A stretch of 64,000 bases of DNA, taken from the NCBI GenBank assembly GCA_963827545.1, contig CAWHBI010000014.1, positions 1-64,000 of the forward strand, in the 5' to 3' direction. Position numbers and translations under genes: made by a program. The stretch's first letter is position 1; every line of letters starts with the position of its first letter. The notes under the pieces were generated by a model that searched no databases, was not told where the DNA came from, and saw only the letters and a program-made list of their open reading frames with translations. This document shows, piece after piece, positions 28,873 to 37,215 of this stretch. This DNA is from AWTP1-13 sp963827545 (GTDB lineage Bacteria; Pseudomonadota; Alphaproteobacteria; Rhizobiales; Hyphomicrobiaceae).

Positions 28873-30264
28873 ATGCACATCGGGGTCAGGGCCGCGCCTC
28901 TCTCTGCGGCAATCATTATCGTGCTGCTCGCGTTCCTTGCTGCGGCGCCCTTCGGCGGCGCGCTCGGTCAGCACGCGTCGGAGAGTCCCGTGCTGCTGGT
29001 CGACATCAAGGGCGCTATCGGCTTCGTTGCCGCGGGACAACTGACGAAGGCCCTGGACCGCGCCGCCGCCCAGCGCGCGCGCGTCTTGATCGTGCGCATC
29101 GATACGCCGGGTGGCCTCCTGTCCTCCACGCGCGAAATGATCCAGGCGATTCTGGCATCACGCATTCCCGTGGTGATGTACGTGGCGCCGAGCGGCAGCC
29201 GGGCGGCCAGCGCCGGCACCTATCTCACGTACGCCTCGCACGTGGCCGCCATGGCGCCCGGCACCCATCTGGGCGCGGCGACGCCGATCTCGCTCGCGCC
29301 GGGCGGCCTTCCCGGCTCGCCGCCACCGCCCAAGCCGTCGCCGGGCTCCGACAAGCAGCCCCAGACGGACTCGCTGACGGCCATGGAGCGCAAGGTCATC
29401 AACGATGCGGTAGCCTACCTGCGGTCTCTCGCCGAGCTGAGGGGCAGGAATGCGGACTGGGCCGAGAAGGCGGTGCGCGATGCAGCCACGCTTACTGCAA
29501 CCCAGGCGCTGCAGGAGCACGTGATCGACGTGATCGCCAATGACGTCGAGCAGCTCCTTGCTCAGATCGACGGCCGATCGGTGAAGACGGCGGCCGGCGA
29601 GATGCGGCTGGAGACCAAGGGGGGCAGCATCGTCGAGCTGAAGCCCGACTGGAAGGCGCAGGTGATGTCGGTGATCGCCGATCCCAATATCGCGCTCATC
29701 CTCCTGATGATCGGCATCTATGGCATCCTGTTCGAGTTCTGGACCCCGGGCGTGGTGGCGCCGGGCGTGGTGGGCGGCATCAGCCTGCTGGTAGCACTCA
29801 CGGCGCTCTCCGTGCTGCCGGTCAACTATGCGGGCCTGGCGCTGTTGCTGTTCGGCATCGGCCTGATGGTGGCCGAGGCGTTCACACCCAGCTTCGGGGT
29901 CTTGGGCCTGGGCGGCATTGTCGCCTTCGCGCTCGGCGCCCTGTTCCTGTTCGATCCCGAGCAGTCGGACATTCCCATCAGGGTCTCCTGGCAGGTGGTG
30001 GCCGGCCTGACGGCGGTCAGCGCCGTCTTCTTCGCCGGCATTCTCGGGTTTGCCGCGCGGGCGCGCAGCCGCCCCGTGCGTACGGGCGCCGAGCAGATGA
30101 TCGGCAGCACCGGCGAGGTGGTGAGCTGGGCGGGAGACGAGGGCCGCATCCAGGTTCACGGCGAGATATGGGTGGCGCGGGCCGGACAGGGGCTCGCCCA
30201 GGGTCAGAAGGTGCGCGTCGTGAGCCGCACCGGCCTCACGCTCGTCGTCGAACCGAGCACCTGA
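28873..30264 (+). CDS. NfeD-family membrane-bound serine protease
   Basis: 463 residues: signal or anchor helix (AAIIIVLLAFLAAAPFGG), a ClpP-like protease domain with the catalytic serine in SGSRAASAGTYL and the diagnostic PGTHLGAA, four membrane spans (about 275-400), and a C-terminal OB-fold NfeD domain (GSTGEVVSWAG to LVVEPST). The archaeal homologue cuts the C-terminus of stomatin; here the slipin gene follows by 13 bp, the classical pairing. Likely role: membrane quality control with the slipin. The proline-rich stretch at about 150-165 is a linker. Confidence 0.9.
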   Translation: MHIGVRAAPLSAAIIIVLLAFLAAAPFGGALGQHASESPVLLVDIKGAIGFVAAGQLTKALDRAAAQRARVLIVRIDTPGGLLSSTREMIQAILASRIPVVMYVAPSGSRAASAGTYLTYASHVAAMAPGTHLGAATPISLAPGGLPGSPPPPKPSPGSDKQPQTDSLTAMERKVINDAVAYLRSLAELRGRNADWAEKAVRDAATLTATQALQEHVIDVIANDVEQLLAQIDGRSVKTAAGEMRLETKGGSIVELKPDWKAQVMSVIADPNIALILLMIGIYGILFEFWTPGVVAPGVVGGISLLVALTALSVLPVNYAGLALLLFGIGLMVAEAFTPSFGVLGLGGIVAFALGALFLFDPEQSDIPIRVSWQVVAGLTAVSAVFFAGILGFAARARSRPVRTGAEQMIGSTGEVVSWAGDEGRIQVHGEIWVARAGQGLAQGQKVRVVSRTGLTLVVEPST

Positions 30265-30277
30265 TCGAGGAGGAAAC

Positions 30278-31054
30278 ATGCCAGGCATAGAATCGCTGGT
30301 CACGCTGTTCTCGAGCGCACTGCCGCTGCTCGTCGTCATAGTGATCGTCGCCTACTCTCTGCGCGTCCTGCGCGAGTACGAGCGCGGCGTGGTGTTCCTG
30401 CTCGGCCGCTTCTGGAAGGTCAAAGGCCCCGGCCTCGTTGTCGTCGTGCCGTTCGTCCAGCAGATGGTGCGCATGGACCTGCGCACGCGCGTGCTCGATG
30501 TGCCGCCGCAGGACGTCATCTCCAAGGACAACGTCTCCGTCAAGGTCAACGCCGTCGTGTACTTCCGCGTCATGGACCCGGAACGGGCGGTGATCCAGGT
30601 CGAGCAGTTCGAGATGGCGACCAGCCAATTCGCGCAAACCACGCTTCGTTCAGTCCTCGGGCAGCACGACCTCGATCAGATGCTGGCCGAGCGCGACAAG
30701 CTCAACACCGAGGTGCAGCGTATTCTGGACGAGAGAACCGATGCCTGGGGCATCAAGGTCAGCAACGTCGAGCTCAAGCACATCGATCTCAACGAAACCA
30801 TGATCCGCGCCATCGCCAAGCAGGCCGAGGCCGAGCGCCTTCGCCGCGCCAAGGTGATCGACGCCGAGGGCGAGCTGCAGGCCGCGGAGCGCCTGCTGCA
30901 GGCCGGCGAGATCCTGGCCAAGCAGCCCGCGGCCATGCAGCTGCGCTACCTCGGCACGCTCCTCAACATCGCCGGCGAGAAAAGCTCCACCATCGTTTTT
31001 CCGCTGCCGATGGACCTGGCAAGCTCGCTCGGGCTCGGACAGAAGAAGAGCTGA
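30278..31054 (+). CDS. Slipin/stomatin (SPFH) membrane protein
   Basis: 258 residues: an N-terminal membrane helix (LLVVIVIVAYSLRVL), the SPFH/band 7 domain (EYERGVVFLLGRFWKVKGPG, then RVLDVPPQDVISKDNVSVKV), a coiled coil rich in QAEAERLRRAKVIDAEGEL, and a C-terminal oligomerisation segment (LRYLGTLLNIAGEKSSTIVF). Such proteins form ring oligomers scaffolding membrane microdomains and are substrates of the partner NfeD protease just upstream. Good ribosome site GAGGAGGA before the ATG. Confidence 0.92.
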   Translation: MPGIESLVTLFSSALPLLVVIVIVAYSLRVLREYERGVVFLLGRFWKVKGPGLVVVVPFVQQMVRMDLRTRVLDVPPQDVISKDNVSVKVNAVVYFRVMDPERAVIQVEQFEMATSQFAQTTLRSVLGQHDLDQMLAERDKLNTEVQRILDERTDAWGIKVSNVELKHIDLNETMIRAIAKQAEAERLRRAKVIDAEGELQAAERLLQAGEILAKQPAAMQLRYLGTLLNIAGEKSSTIVFPLPMDLASSLGLGQKKS

Positions 31055-31128
31055 GCGGGGCGGCTGTTCGCCGGGGCGGCTTTCGCGCACGGTCCGGGCA
31101 GCGGCGTCCTCCCGGCCGCCGGACCCTG

Positions 31129-31276
31129 GAGCAAGATCGTTTCTGATCGAAGCGTTTCGCTTCGATCACGGAACGTGAATCTTGCTCTCAAATCTATGAA
31201 TAGAGCAGGATTCACGCTTCGGCCGCCACGTTGCAGTTGAGGCAAGGTGATTCAATCCGAAGCGATCCTGCTCTAG
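31129..31276 (+). repeat. 148-bp palindromic repeat, copy B
   Basis: Same element as at 28020-28169, same orientation, with a few substitutions and small gaps. The two copies enclose the Hsp20 remnant, a small ORF, nfeD and slipin, about 3.0 kb. The sequence from 31055 to 31380 has no gene other than this. Confidence 0.9.
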
Positions 31277-31380
31277 CTGCCGCGGGCTTGTGGACGCACC
31301 TGCGCCCCTTATAGTGGCTGGATCAAGGGGTGCCCCAGGGGCCGCACAGCGGGTCGGCGATCGGGTGCGAGGGACGAGGC

Positions 31381-32943
31381 ATGACGGATCTCATTCATAC
31401 CGGTCCAACGACGGCAACGCAGGCGCTGCGAGCGCTGGCGCGCTATCCCGACCGCATCGCCTTCGCTTTCGACGGCGGCAAACTGACCTACGGCGGAGCG
31501 CTCGATCTCATCGGCCGCATGCAGGCGGTCATGATCGCAAGCGGCCTGAAACGTGGGGAGCGGGCCGCTGTGCTGACCGCCAATCGCGCCAAATCCTGGT
31601 GCGCCAGCGTCGCCGCGTTTGCCACCGCGCTCAGCATCACCTGGCTGCACCCGCTCGCCTCGCTGGCGGACCAGATCGAGCAGATCGAGGACGGAGAGTG
31701 CACCGTGCTCCTCGTCGACGCGGCCAACTTCCTGCAGCGTGGCGGAGAGCTGGCATCGCAGGCAGAGGGTCTCTCAACGATCTATACGCTGGGCCCCGCC
31801 GAATACGGCGTCGATCTGCTCGCCGCGGCGGCCAGCGCCGGCACGGCGCGCCCGCGCGATCTCGCCACCTGCACCGACATCGCCATCCTCAACTACACGG
31901 GCGGCACGACCGGCAAGTCGAAAGGCGGCCTGCGCACGCACGCGCAGATGGCATCCTACACCGCCACCATCCTCGCCGATTTCGAGATCCCGATGGCCCC
32001 GCGCTATCTCGTGATCGCCCCCATGAGCCATGTGGCCGGCACCAAGGTCCTGCCGACCCTGATACTCGGCGGCACAGTGCACCTCCTCAAGGGCTTCGAC
32101 CCGGAGGCCGTGCTGGCGACCATTGCTCGCGAGCGCATAAACTTCACGCTGCTGGTGCCGACCATGATCTACATGCTTCTCGACCATCCAGGGCTCGGCC
32201 GCACCGACCTCTCCTCCCTCGACCTGCTGCTCTACGGCGCATCCCCCATGTCGCCCACCCGTCTCCTCGAGGGCCTGGATCGGATCGGCCCGGTGTTCTC
32301 CCAGCTCTACGGCCAGACCGAGTGCTATCCGATCTCGGTGCTGCGCAAGGGCGACCACGACCGTGCGCGGCCGGAGCTGTTCGCCTCCTGCGGAGCGCCT
32401 GTCACGAGCTGCGACGTCAAGGTGCTCGACGACCAGGACCAGGAGGTCGCGACAGGCGAGCCCGGCGAGATCTGCGTTCGCGCCGCCCATGCCGTCACCC
32501 AGTACTGGAAACGCCCCGAGCAGACGCGGGAGCTGTTCCGCAACGGCTGGCTGCATACCGGCGACATCGCCCGCAGGGACGAGCAGGGATATCTCTACAT
32601 TCTCGACCGCAAGAAGGACATGATCGTCAGCGGTGGGTTCAACATCTATCCGCGCGACATCGAGGATGCCCTCTCGAGCCACCCCGACGTGGCCATGGCC
32701 TGCGTCATCGGCATCCCTGACCCCAAATGGGGAGAAGCGGTGTGCGCCCTGATCGTGCCCAGGCCCGGCGCGCGGCCGGCCGTGAGCACTCTCATCGAGC
32801 TGGTCAAGGACCGCAAAGGCTCGGCGCATGCGCCCAAGCGCATCGAGTTCGTCGATCAGCTGCCTCTCACCGCCGTGGGCAAAATCGACAAGAAGGTGGT
32901 GAGGGCCCGCTATTGGAGCGGCCAACAGCGCATGGTCGGCTAG
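31381..32943 (+). CDS. AMP-dependent acyl-CoA ligase
   Basis: 520-residue member of the acyl/aryl-CoA synthetase family, activating a carboxylic acid with ATP and CoA. P-loop YTGGTTGKSKGG, the motif YGQTE, GWLHTGDIARRDEQGYLYI, DRKKDMIVSGGFNIYPRDIE and the terminal GKIDKK lysine are all present. ATG 31381 is preferred to upstream starts. Its place between the liv transporter and the LivK-type binding protein suggests uptake and activation of an organic acid (aromatic or branched-chain), but the substrate is not determined. Confidence 0.9.
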   Translation: MTDLIHTGPTTATQALRALARYPDRIAFAFDGGKLTYGGALDLIGRMQAVMIASGLKRGERAAVLTANRAKSWCASVAAFATALSITWLHPLASLADQIEQIEDGECTVLLVDAANFLQRGGELASQAEGLSTIYTLGPAEYGVDLLAAAASAGTARPRDLATCTDIAILNYTGGTTGKSKGGLRTHAQMASYTATILADFEIPMAPRYLVIAPMSHVAGTKVLPTLILGGTVHLLKGFDPEAVLATIARERINFTLLVPTMIYMLLDHPGLGRTDLSSLDLLLYGASPMSPTRLLEGLDRIGPVFSQLYGQTECYPISVLRKGDHDRARPELFASCGAPVTSCDVKVLDDQDQEVATGEPGEICVRAAHAVTQYWKRPEQTRELFRNGWLHTGDIARRDEQGYLYILDRKKDMIVSGGFNIYPRDIEDALSSHPDVAMACVIGIPDPKWGEAVCALIVPRPGARPAVSTLIELVKDRKGSAHAPKRIEFVDQLPLTAVGKIDKKVVRARYWSGQQRMVG

Positions 32944-33137
32944 AGGACAGGCGTCTGTTGCAGCCCAAAATCGTGCTGCAGTGCACGGATTTTGACCTGC
33001 AAGTGCCCGTTTGCAGACCACCTGTCCAAATCAACGTGACTTCGCCAAACTTTCGTTCAATCATCGGGCCCGAGCACACGCGCCCGCGTGATGCGAGCAT
33101 CGAGCTTTGTGAGTCCTACGCGAGAAGGGAGGCTTGG

Positions 33138-34298
33138 ATGAGAAGGTCATTTTGGCTTGGGCTGGTCGTGGCGGCGGCGTTCGTCGTGCCAGGGGCGAAC
33201 ACGGCCTCTGCCCAGATCAAGCTCGGCGTGGCGGGCCCGATCACGGGCGGCAGCGCCGCTTTCGGGGCCCAGTTGAAGAACGGCGTCGAGCAGGCAGTGG
33301 CCGACATCAACAAGGCCGGCGGCATCCTGGGACAGCAGATCACGCTTTCCGTCGGCGATGACCGCGCCGACCCGAAGGAAGGCGTGTCGGTTGCCAACAA
33401 GTTCGTCGGCGACGGCGTCAAGCTCGTGGTCGGGCACTTCAACTCGGGCGTCACCATACCCGCTTCGCTGGTCTATGCGGAGAACGGCTTGATGGCGATC
33501 ACGCCGTCGGCCACCAACCCGTGCGTCACCGACCGCAAGGCCGGTCCCTGCGGCGACGACAAGCGCACGCACGCCAATCTGCTGATGTTCCGCACCTGCG
33601 GCCGCGACGACCAGCAAGGCGCCGTGGCCGGCGCCTACATCGCCAAGAACTTCGCCGGCAAGAAGGTCGCCATCATCCACGACAAGACGACGTATGGCCT
33701 GGGCCTTGCCAACGAGACGCGCAAAGCCATGACCGCCAAGGGCATGAAGGACGTCATGTTCGAAGGCGTCAACAAGGAGGACAAGGACTTCTCCGCGCTC
33801 GTGTCCAAGACCAAGGCCACCGGCGCCGACCTCATCTACTGGGGCGGGCTGCACGACACTGGCGGCCTGATCCTGCGGCAGATGCGCGACCAGGGCGTCA
33901 AGGCGCCGCTGATGGGCGGCGACGGCATCACGTCCGACGAGTTCGCGGTGATCGCCGGGCCCGGTGCCGAGGGCACGCTGATGACCTACGGACCCGATCC
34001 GCGCAAGCGCGCCGAGGCCAAGGCCGTGGTGGAGCGGTTCCGCGCCAAGAATTTCGAGCCGGAGGCCTACACGCTCTACTCCTATGCCGCCGTCGAGGTG
34101 ATCAAGCAGGCGGCGGAGGCGGAGAAGTCGCTCGATGCCAAGAAGGTCGCGAGCCGCATCTACTCCGGCATGAAGTTCAAGACCGTGATCGGCGAGCTCT
34201 CCTACGACAAGAAGGGCGACGTGACCCGCCTCGACTACGTCATGTACATCTGGAAGAAGGACCCGAGCGGCAAGATCACCTACGTGGAGCTGCCGTAA
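33138..34298 (+). CDS. LivK/LivJ-type ABC transporter substrate-binding protein
   Basis: 386-residue periplasmic binding protein with signal peptide (FWLGLVVAAAFVVPGANTASA, then QIKLGVAGPITGGSAAFGAQ). The type I binding-protein fold of the leucine family is evident from VVGHFNSGVTIPASLVYAEN and SKTKATGADLIYWGG. It should deliver the ligand to LivHMGF encoded 3-10 kb upstream. ATG 33138 has GGGAGG upstream. The 194-bp gap before it carries an imperfect inverted repeat (GGACAGG/CCTGTCC at 32945-33028). A terminator follows. Confidence 0.93.
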   Translation: MRRSFWLGLVVAAAFVVPGANTASAQIKLGVAGPITGGSAAFGAQLKNGVEQAVADINKAGGILGQQITLSVGDDRADPKEGVSVANKFVGDGVKLVVGHFNSGVTIPASLVYAENGLMAITPSATNPCVTDRKAGPCGDDKRTHANLLMFRTCGRDDQQGAVAGAYIAKNFAGKKVAIIHDKTTYGLGLANETRKAMTAKGMKDVMFEGVNKEDKDFSALVSKTKATGADLIYWGGLHDTGGLILRQMRDQGVKAPLMGGDGITSDEFAVIAGPGAEGTLMTYGPDPRKRAEAKAVVERFRAKNFEPEAYTLYSYAAVEVIKQAAEAEKSLDAKKVASRIYSGMKFKTVIGELSYDKKGDVTRLDYVMYIWKKDPSGKITYVELP

Positions 34299-34350
34299 CG
34301 GAGCGCCGGGGCCGGCCTTGGCGCCAGCCCGCACAGGATACGCAGGCAGG

Positions 34351-34375
34351 AGGCAGCCTTCGGGCTGCCTCTTTG
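34351..34375 (+). terminator. Rho-independent terminator
   Basis: AGGCAGCC, loop TTCG, GGCTGCCT, then CTTTGT. It ends the transcript of the substrate-binding protein gene. Confidence 0.8.
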
Positions 34376-34473
34376 TGTCTGGCGCTCCGATGCGCTTGTC
34401 GGGCGAAGGGAGTTGCGCTCCATGGTGAAGTCGCCGCCGTCGCGCCCGGCGGGGCGCGACCCGCTGCGAGTTA

Positions 34474-34968
34474 TCAGGGGGCCGCCACCCACCAAGGCCC
34501 AGCACCAGTCCGCCGGCTTCGATCCCTGCGGGATGGCCGCATAAGGTCTTCGGCTTCAAGGTGCAATTCCTGGGCGAGATCATCGTCATCAACGACATGG
34601 GCAAGGAACAGGAAACGGAGTGCCCGATCGGCCGGACCATCCTCGGTCTTGCCCTTCTCGTAGTTTGCAACGGTCTGCTCACTGACCCATAGCTCCTTCG
34701 CCAGGTCAGCCTGGGTCATTTCCATGCGCTTGCGCAGGAAGCGCATCTCCACGCCAGTGAGCCGGTCGGGCTTGCTTACCAGCCTGAAGGCAATAGCCAG
34801 GAACAGGTCAGGGAGACTGTCTATGGTGGCCAGTTCACCATACTCGGCGTCCTGCTCGATCTTCACGCCGTTGAGCAGGAACACGTTCGGCAGCCCGCTG
34901 CCCCTGAAGTGGTAGGGCTTGGGATTGCGCTTGCGGCCCTTGATGGCAAACTCGTAACGTGTGGTCAT
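34474..34968 (-). CDS. XRE-family antitoxin-like regulator
   Basis: 164-residue protein. The N-terminal half (YHFRGSGLPNVFLLNGVKI) is of the MqsA/HigA-associated type; the helix-turn-helix is RFLRKRMEMTQADLAKELWV followed by SEQTVANYEKGKT. ATG 34968 overlaps the toxin stop as ATGA, so the two are coupled. It should bind the toxin and repress the pair's promoter. The C-terminal 20 residues are arginine-rich and probably not conserved. Confidence 0.75.
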   Translation of the reverse strand: MTTRYEFAIKGRKRNPKPYHFRGSGLPNVFLLNGVKIEQDAEYGELATIDSLPDLFLAIAFRLVSKPDRLTGVEMRFLRKRMEMTQADLAKELWVSEQTVANYEKGKTEDGPADRALRFLFLAHVVDDDDLAQELHLEAEDLMRPSRRDRSRRTGAGPWWVAAP

Positions 34969-35294
34969 GGGTCGATCCATTTAACGGTGACGAAGATCAG
35001 TCTCTCCTCTCGGACCACCACCGTCACAACACCAGCTTCGCGCGAGGTCCATGGCAAGCTGCCGATCACGCGGCATTTCCATTCTCCGGTCCGTTTGCCA
35101 GCAATGATCGGCCCATCGATATCGCCAAGGGCCATGATTTTCAGCACATCCTCGGCGTCGAAGTCACGCTCCACCATCCGTTCGTCGAAGGCGTGCTCCG
35201 AAAAGCTGTAGGCACCGCTCGCGGCGAGCCTTCGGATGATTGCGATCAGGGCTCCGGGTGTGGTGGCTTCGCCGTGATCGCGAACGGGACTCAT
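34965..35294 (-). CDS. DUF4258 putative toxin of a toxin-antitoxin pair
   Basis: 109 residues with the DUF4258 signature (YSFSEHAFDERMVERDF, then EDVLKIMALGDIDGP, TGEWKCRVIGSLPW and VVTVVVREERLIFVTVKW). The fold is RelE/BrnT-like, so RNase activity on mRNA is a reasonable guess, without proof. It is first in the operon, toxin before antitoxin. The ATG at 35294 may be too early; the conserved part begins near residue 15. Promoter and operator lie just upstream. Confidence 0.72.
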   Translation of the reverse strand: MSPVRDHGEATTPGALIAIIRRLAASGAYSFSEHAFDERMVERDFDAEDVLKIMALGDIDGPIIAGKRTGEWKCRVIGSLPWTSREAGVVTVVVREERLIFVTVKWIDP

Positions 35295-35303
35295 TATCGT
35301 TAG

Positions 35304-35334
35304 CTATAATTCTTATAGGTGACCGAATTGTCAA
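35304..35334 (-). promoter_or_regulatory. Promoter and inverted-repeat operator of the toxin-antitoxin pair
   Basis: On the minus strand TTGACA (35334-35329) is followed after about 17-18 bp by an AT-rich -10 (ATTATA), which lies inside the perfect inverted repeat CTATAA-GAA-TTATAG (35304-35318). This is the layout expected for autorepression by the XRE antitoxin. Confidence 0.55.
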
Positions 35335-35562
35335 TTTCAAGGCGACCACGGCCTTGTTTTTCGCAAGAAGTGGTGAAATCTGCACTATTCGGACGTGCGC
35401 CTCTGACGTTCGCCTAAAGCTCGGGTTCCGCCGCCAGTCGCACGCCAGGTTTTGCGCCTGCTAGCGGGTAGACGCCTGTTGTGGGCTAGACAGTGGACAG
35501 ACAGTGGACAAGCCGAAGGGCACGCGCAAAGATCGGCGGACTCACCAATTGGATGCCATGCC

Positions 35563-35859
35563 ATGCTGTCGAACCTCAAAGCCCTCTGGACGCGGCTCGC
35601 AGGCGGCGGAGCAGCTGCTGCCGACACGCCAGCCAGCGCGGTCGTCGAATACAACGGCTATCGCATCAGGCCGGCACCACAGAAGGACAAGGATCAGTAC
35701 CGGACCGCCGGGATCATCGAAAAGGACACGCCCGAGGGCGTGAAGGAGCACCGCTTCGTGCGGGCGGACGTGTTCCCCGGCCGGGACGACGCCGTAGCGT
35801 TCACGATCTCGAAGGCCAAACAGATCATCGACCAGCAAGGCGACCGCATCTTCGGGTGA
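35563..35859 (+). CDS. HlyU-family protein
   Basis: 98 residues of the HlyU family (PF10115): VVEYNGYRIRPAPQKDKDQY, then GIIEKDTPEGVKEHRFVRAD and DAVAFTISKAKQIIDQQGDR. In Vibrio the name HlyU is used for an unrelated ArsR-like activator; the alphaproteobacterial proteins of this Pfam family are small, widespread and uncharacterised. The start ATG 35563 is the first that keeps the conserved region. It is divergent from the toxin-antitoxin pair. Confidence 0.8.
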   Translation: MLSNLKALWTRLAGGGAAAADTPASAVVEYNGYRIRPAPQKDKDQYRTAGIIEKDTPEGVKEHRFVRADVFPGRDDAVAFTISKAKQIIDQQGDRIFG

Positions 35860-35994
35860 AGGCCACGTCCGCCTGACCCCGCGCGCAATGGCGTCGACGC
35901 CTATCCCGCAATCATGCGCACATTGCGGGCGTTGACCTGCAGCGCGGCCCGCGCCAAATCTATCGGGACGGCAAGGCCACCAGCGGGTTCGGGC

Positions 35995-37002
35995 GTGAGC
36001 GAGCGGCGCAATCTGATTACCGACGTTGCGGGCGTTCTGGTCGGCAACGCTCAGGACGCCAGGCTGGCTTCCGGCGTGACGGCGATCATTTTCGAGACCC
36101 CGGCGGCGGCCTCCATCGACGTGCGCGGCGGCGGGCCAGGCACGCGCGAGACGGCTCTCCTGGACCCGGCGCAGACGGTCGAAGGGATCGACGCGATTGC
36201 GCTGTCGGGCGGCTCGGCCTTCGGCCTCGACGCCGCGTCCGGGGTGCAGGCGTGGCTCAAAGAGCAGGGTCGCGGATTTGCGGTGCGTACCGCCCGGGTG
36301 CCGATCGTGCCGGGCGCCATCCTGTTCGATCTGCTGAACGGCGGCGACAAGGCCTGGGGCCGCTTCCCGCCGTACCGCGAGCTGGGCTACGAGGCCGCCA
36401 GCCGGGCGGGGCCGGATTTTGCGCTGGGCAGCGCCGGGGCCGGCCTCGGGGCCACCACAGTCGATCTCAAGGGCGGCCTGGGATCAGCGTCGGCGGAGTG
36501 TCAGGGCTTCATGGTCGGGGCGCTGGCCGCGGTCAACGCGGCGGGCAGCGCCGTCGTGGGCGGCGGTCCCTGGTTCTGGGCGGCGCCGTTCGAACAGGGG
36601 GGCGAGTACGGCGGCAGCGGCTTTCCCTATCCCCTGCCGCCCGGCGCCCTCGCCCCGTTGACCAAGGCGAGCCCGCGCGCCAGCACCACGCTCGCCGTGG
36701 TGGCCACCGATGCGATCCTCAGCAAGGCTCAGGCCAAGCGCCTCGCGGTTATGGCGCAAACCGGCCTGGCGCGCGCCATCCATCCCGTGCACACGCCGCT
36801 CGATGGCGACGTGGTGTTCGCGGCAGCGACCGCGCGCAAGCCCCTGCAGGACGCGCTGCAGCTCACGGGGCTCGGCTCCGCTGCGGCCCACTGTCTGTCG
36901 CGTGCGATTGCCCGTGGCGTGTACCACGCGAGAGCGCTGCCGTTCCCCGGTGCGCTGCCGGCGTGGCGCGACCGATTCCTGCGTGAGGATGGCGCCGCAT
37001 GA
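35995..37002 (+). CDS. P1-family (DmpA-like) peptidase
   Basis: 335-residue N-terminal-nucleophile peptidase of family S58, self-cleaved into two chains. Motifs: NLITDVAGVLVGNAQD, GGGPGTRETALLDP, ALSGGSAFGLDAASGVQAWL, VPIVPGAILFDL and the KGGLGSAS segment before the autoprocessing region. DmpA cuts aminopeptidase substrates and D-amino-acid amides; related enzymes act on beta-peptides. The GTG at 35995 is the best start. It overlaps the next small gene by ATGA (36999-37002), and the D-amino-acid dehydrogenase-like gene downstream is convergent. Confidence 0.88.
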   Translation: MSERRNLITDVAGVLVGNAQDARLASGVTAIIFETPAAASIDVRGGGPGTRETALLDPAQTVEGIDAIALSGGSAFGLDAASGVQAWLKEQGRGFAVRTARVPIVPGAILFDLLNGGDKAWGRFPPYRELGYEAASRAGPDFALGSAGAGLGATTVDLKGGLGSASAECQGFMVGALAAVNAAGSAVVGGGPWFWAAPFEQGGEYGGSGFPYPLPPGALAPLTKASPRASTTLAVVATDAILSKAQAKRLAVMAQTGLARAIHPVHTPLDGDVVFAAATARKPLQDALQLTGLGSAAAHCLSRAIARGVYHARALPFPGALPAWRDRFLREDGAA

Positions 37003-37187
37003 GACGCACGCGCCTCGTGATTGCCGCGCTGACGACCGTGCTCCTCGCCATGCTGCTCGGCTGGCAGCTCCGTCGCGAGCAGCAGGTGAAGGCGTGCATC
37101 GATAACGGTGGGGTATGGCACGGCCCACGCTCGGCCTGCCGGCCGCCCACGCGGCCCCTCCTGCAGCGCGACCTGCAGCGCTCGTGA
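36999..37187 (+). CDS. Small membrane-anchored or exported protein
   Basis: 62 residues: an N-terminal hydrophobic helix (LVIAALTTVLLAMLLGW) and a short tail with ACIDNGGVWHGPRSAC, two cysteines around a GGxW motif that is common in small exported proteins. It overlaps the P1 peptidase stop by four bases, so it is translationally coupled with it. The role is unknown; it could be a periplasmic partner. Confidence 0.6.
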   Translation: MRRTRLVIAALTTVLLAMLLGWQLRREQQVKACIDNGGVWHGPRSACRPPTRPLLQRDLQRS

Positions 37188-37215
37188 GCGTGCACGAGAG
37201 AGGCTCACCAGAGGC

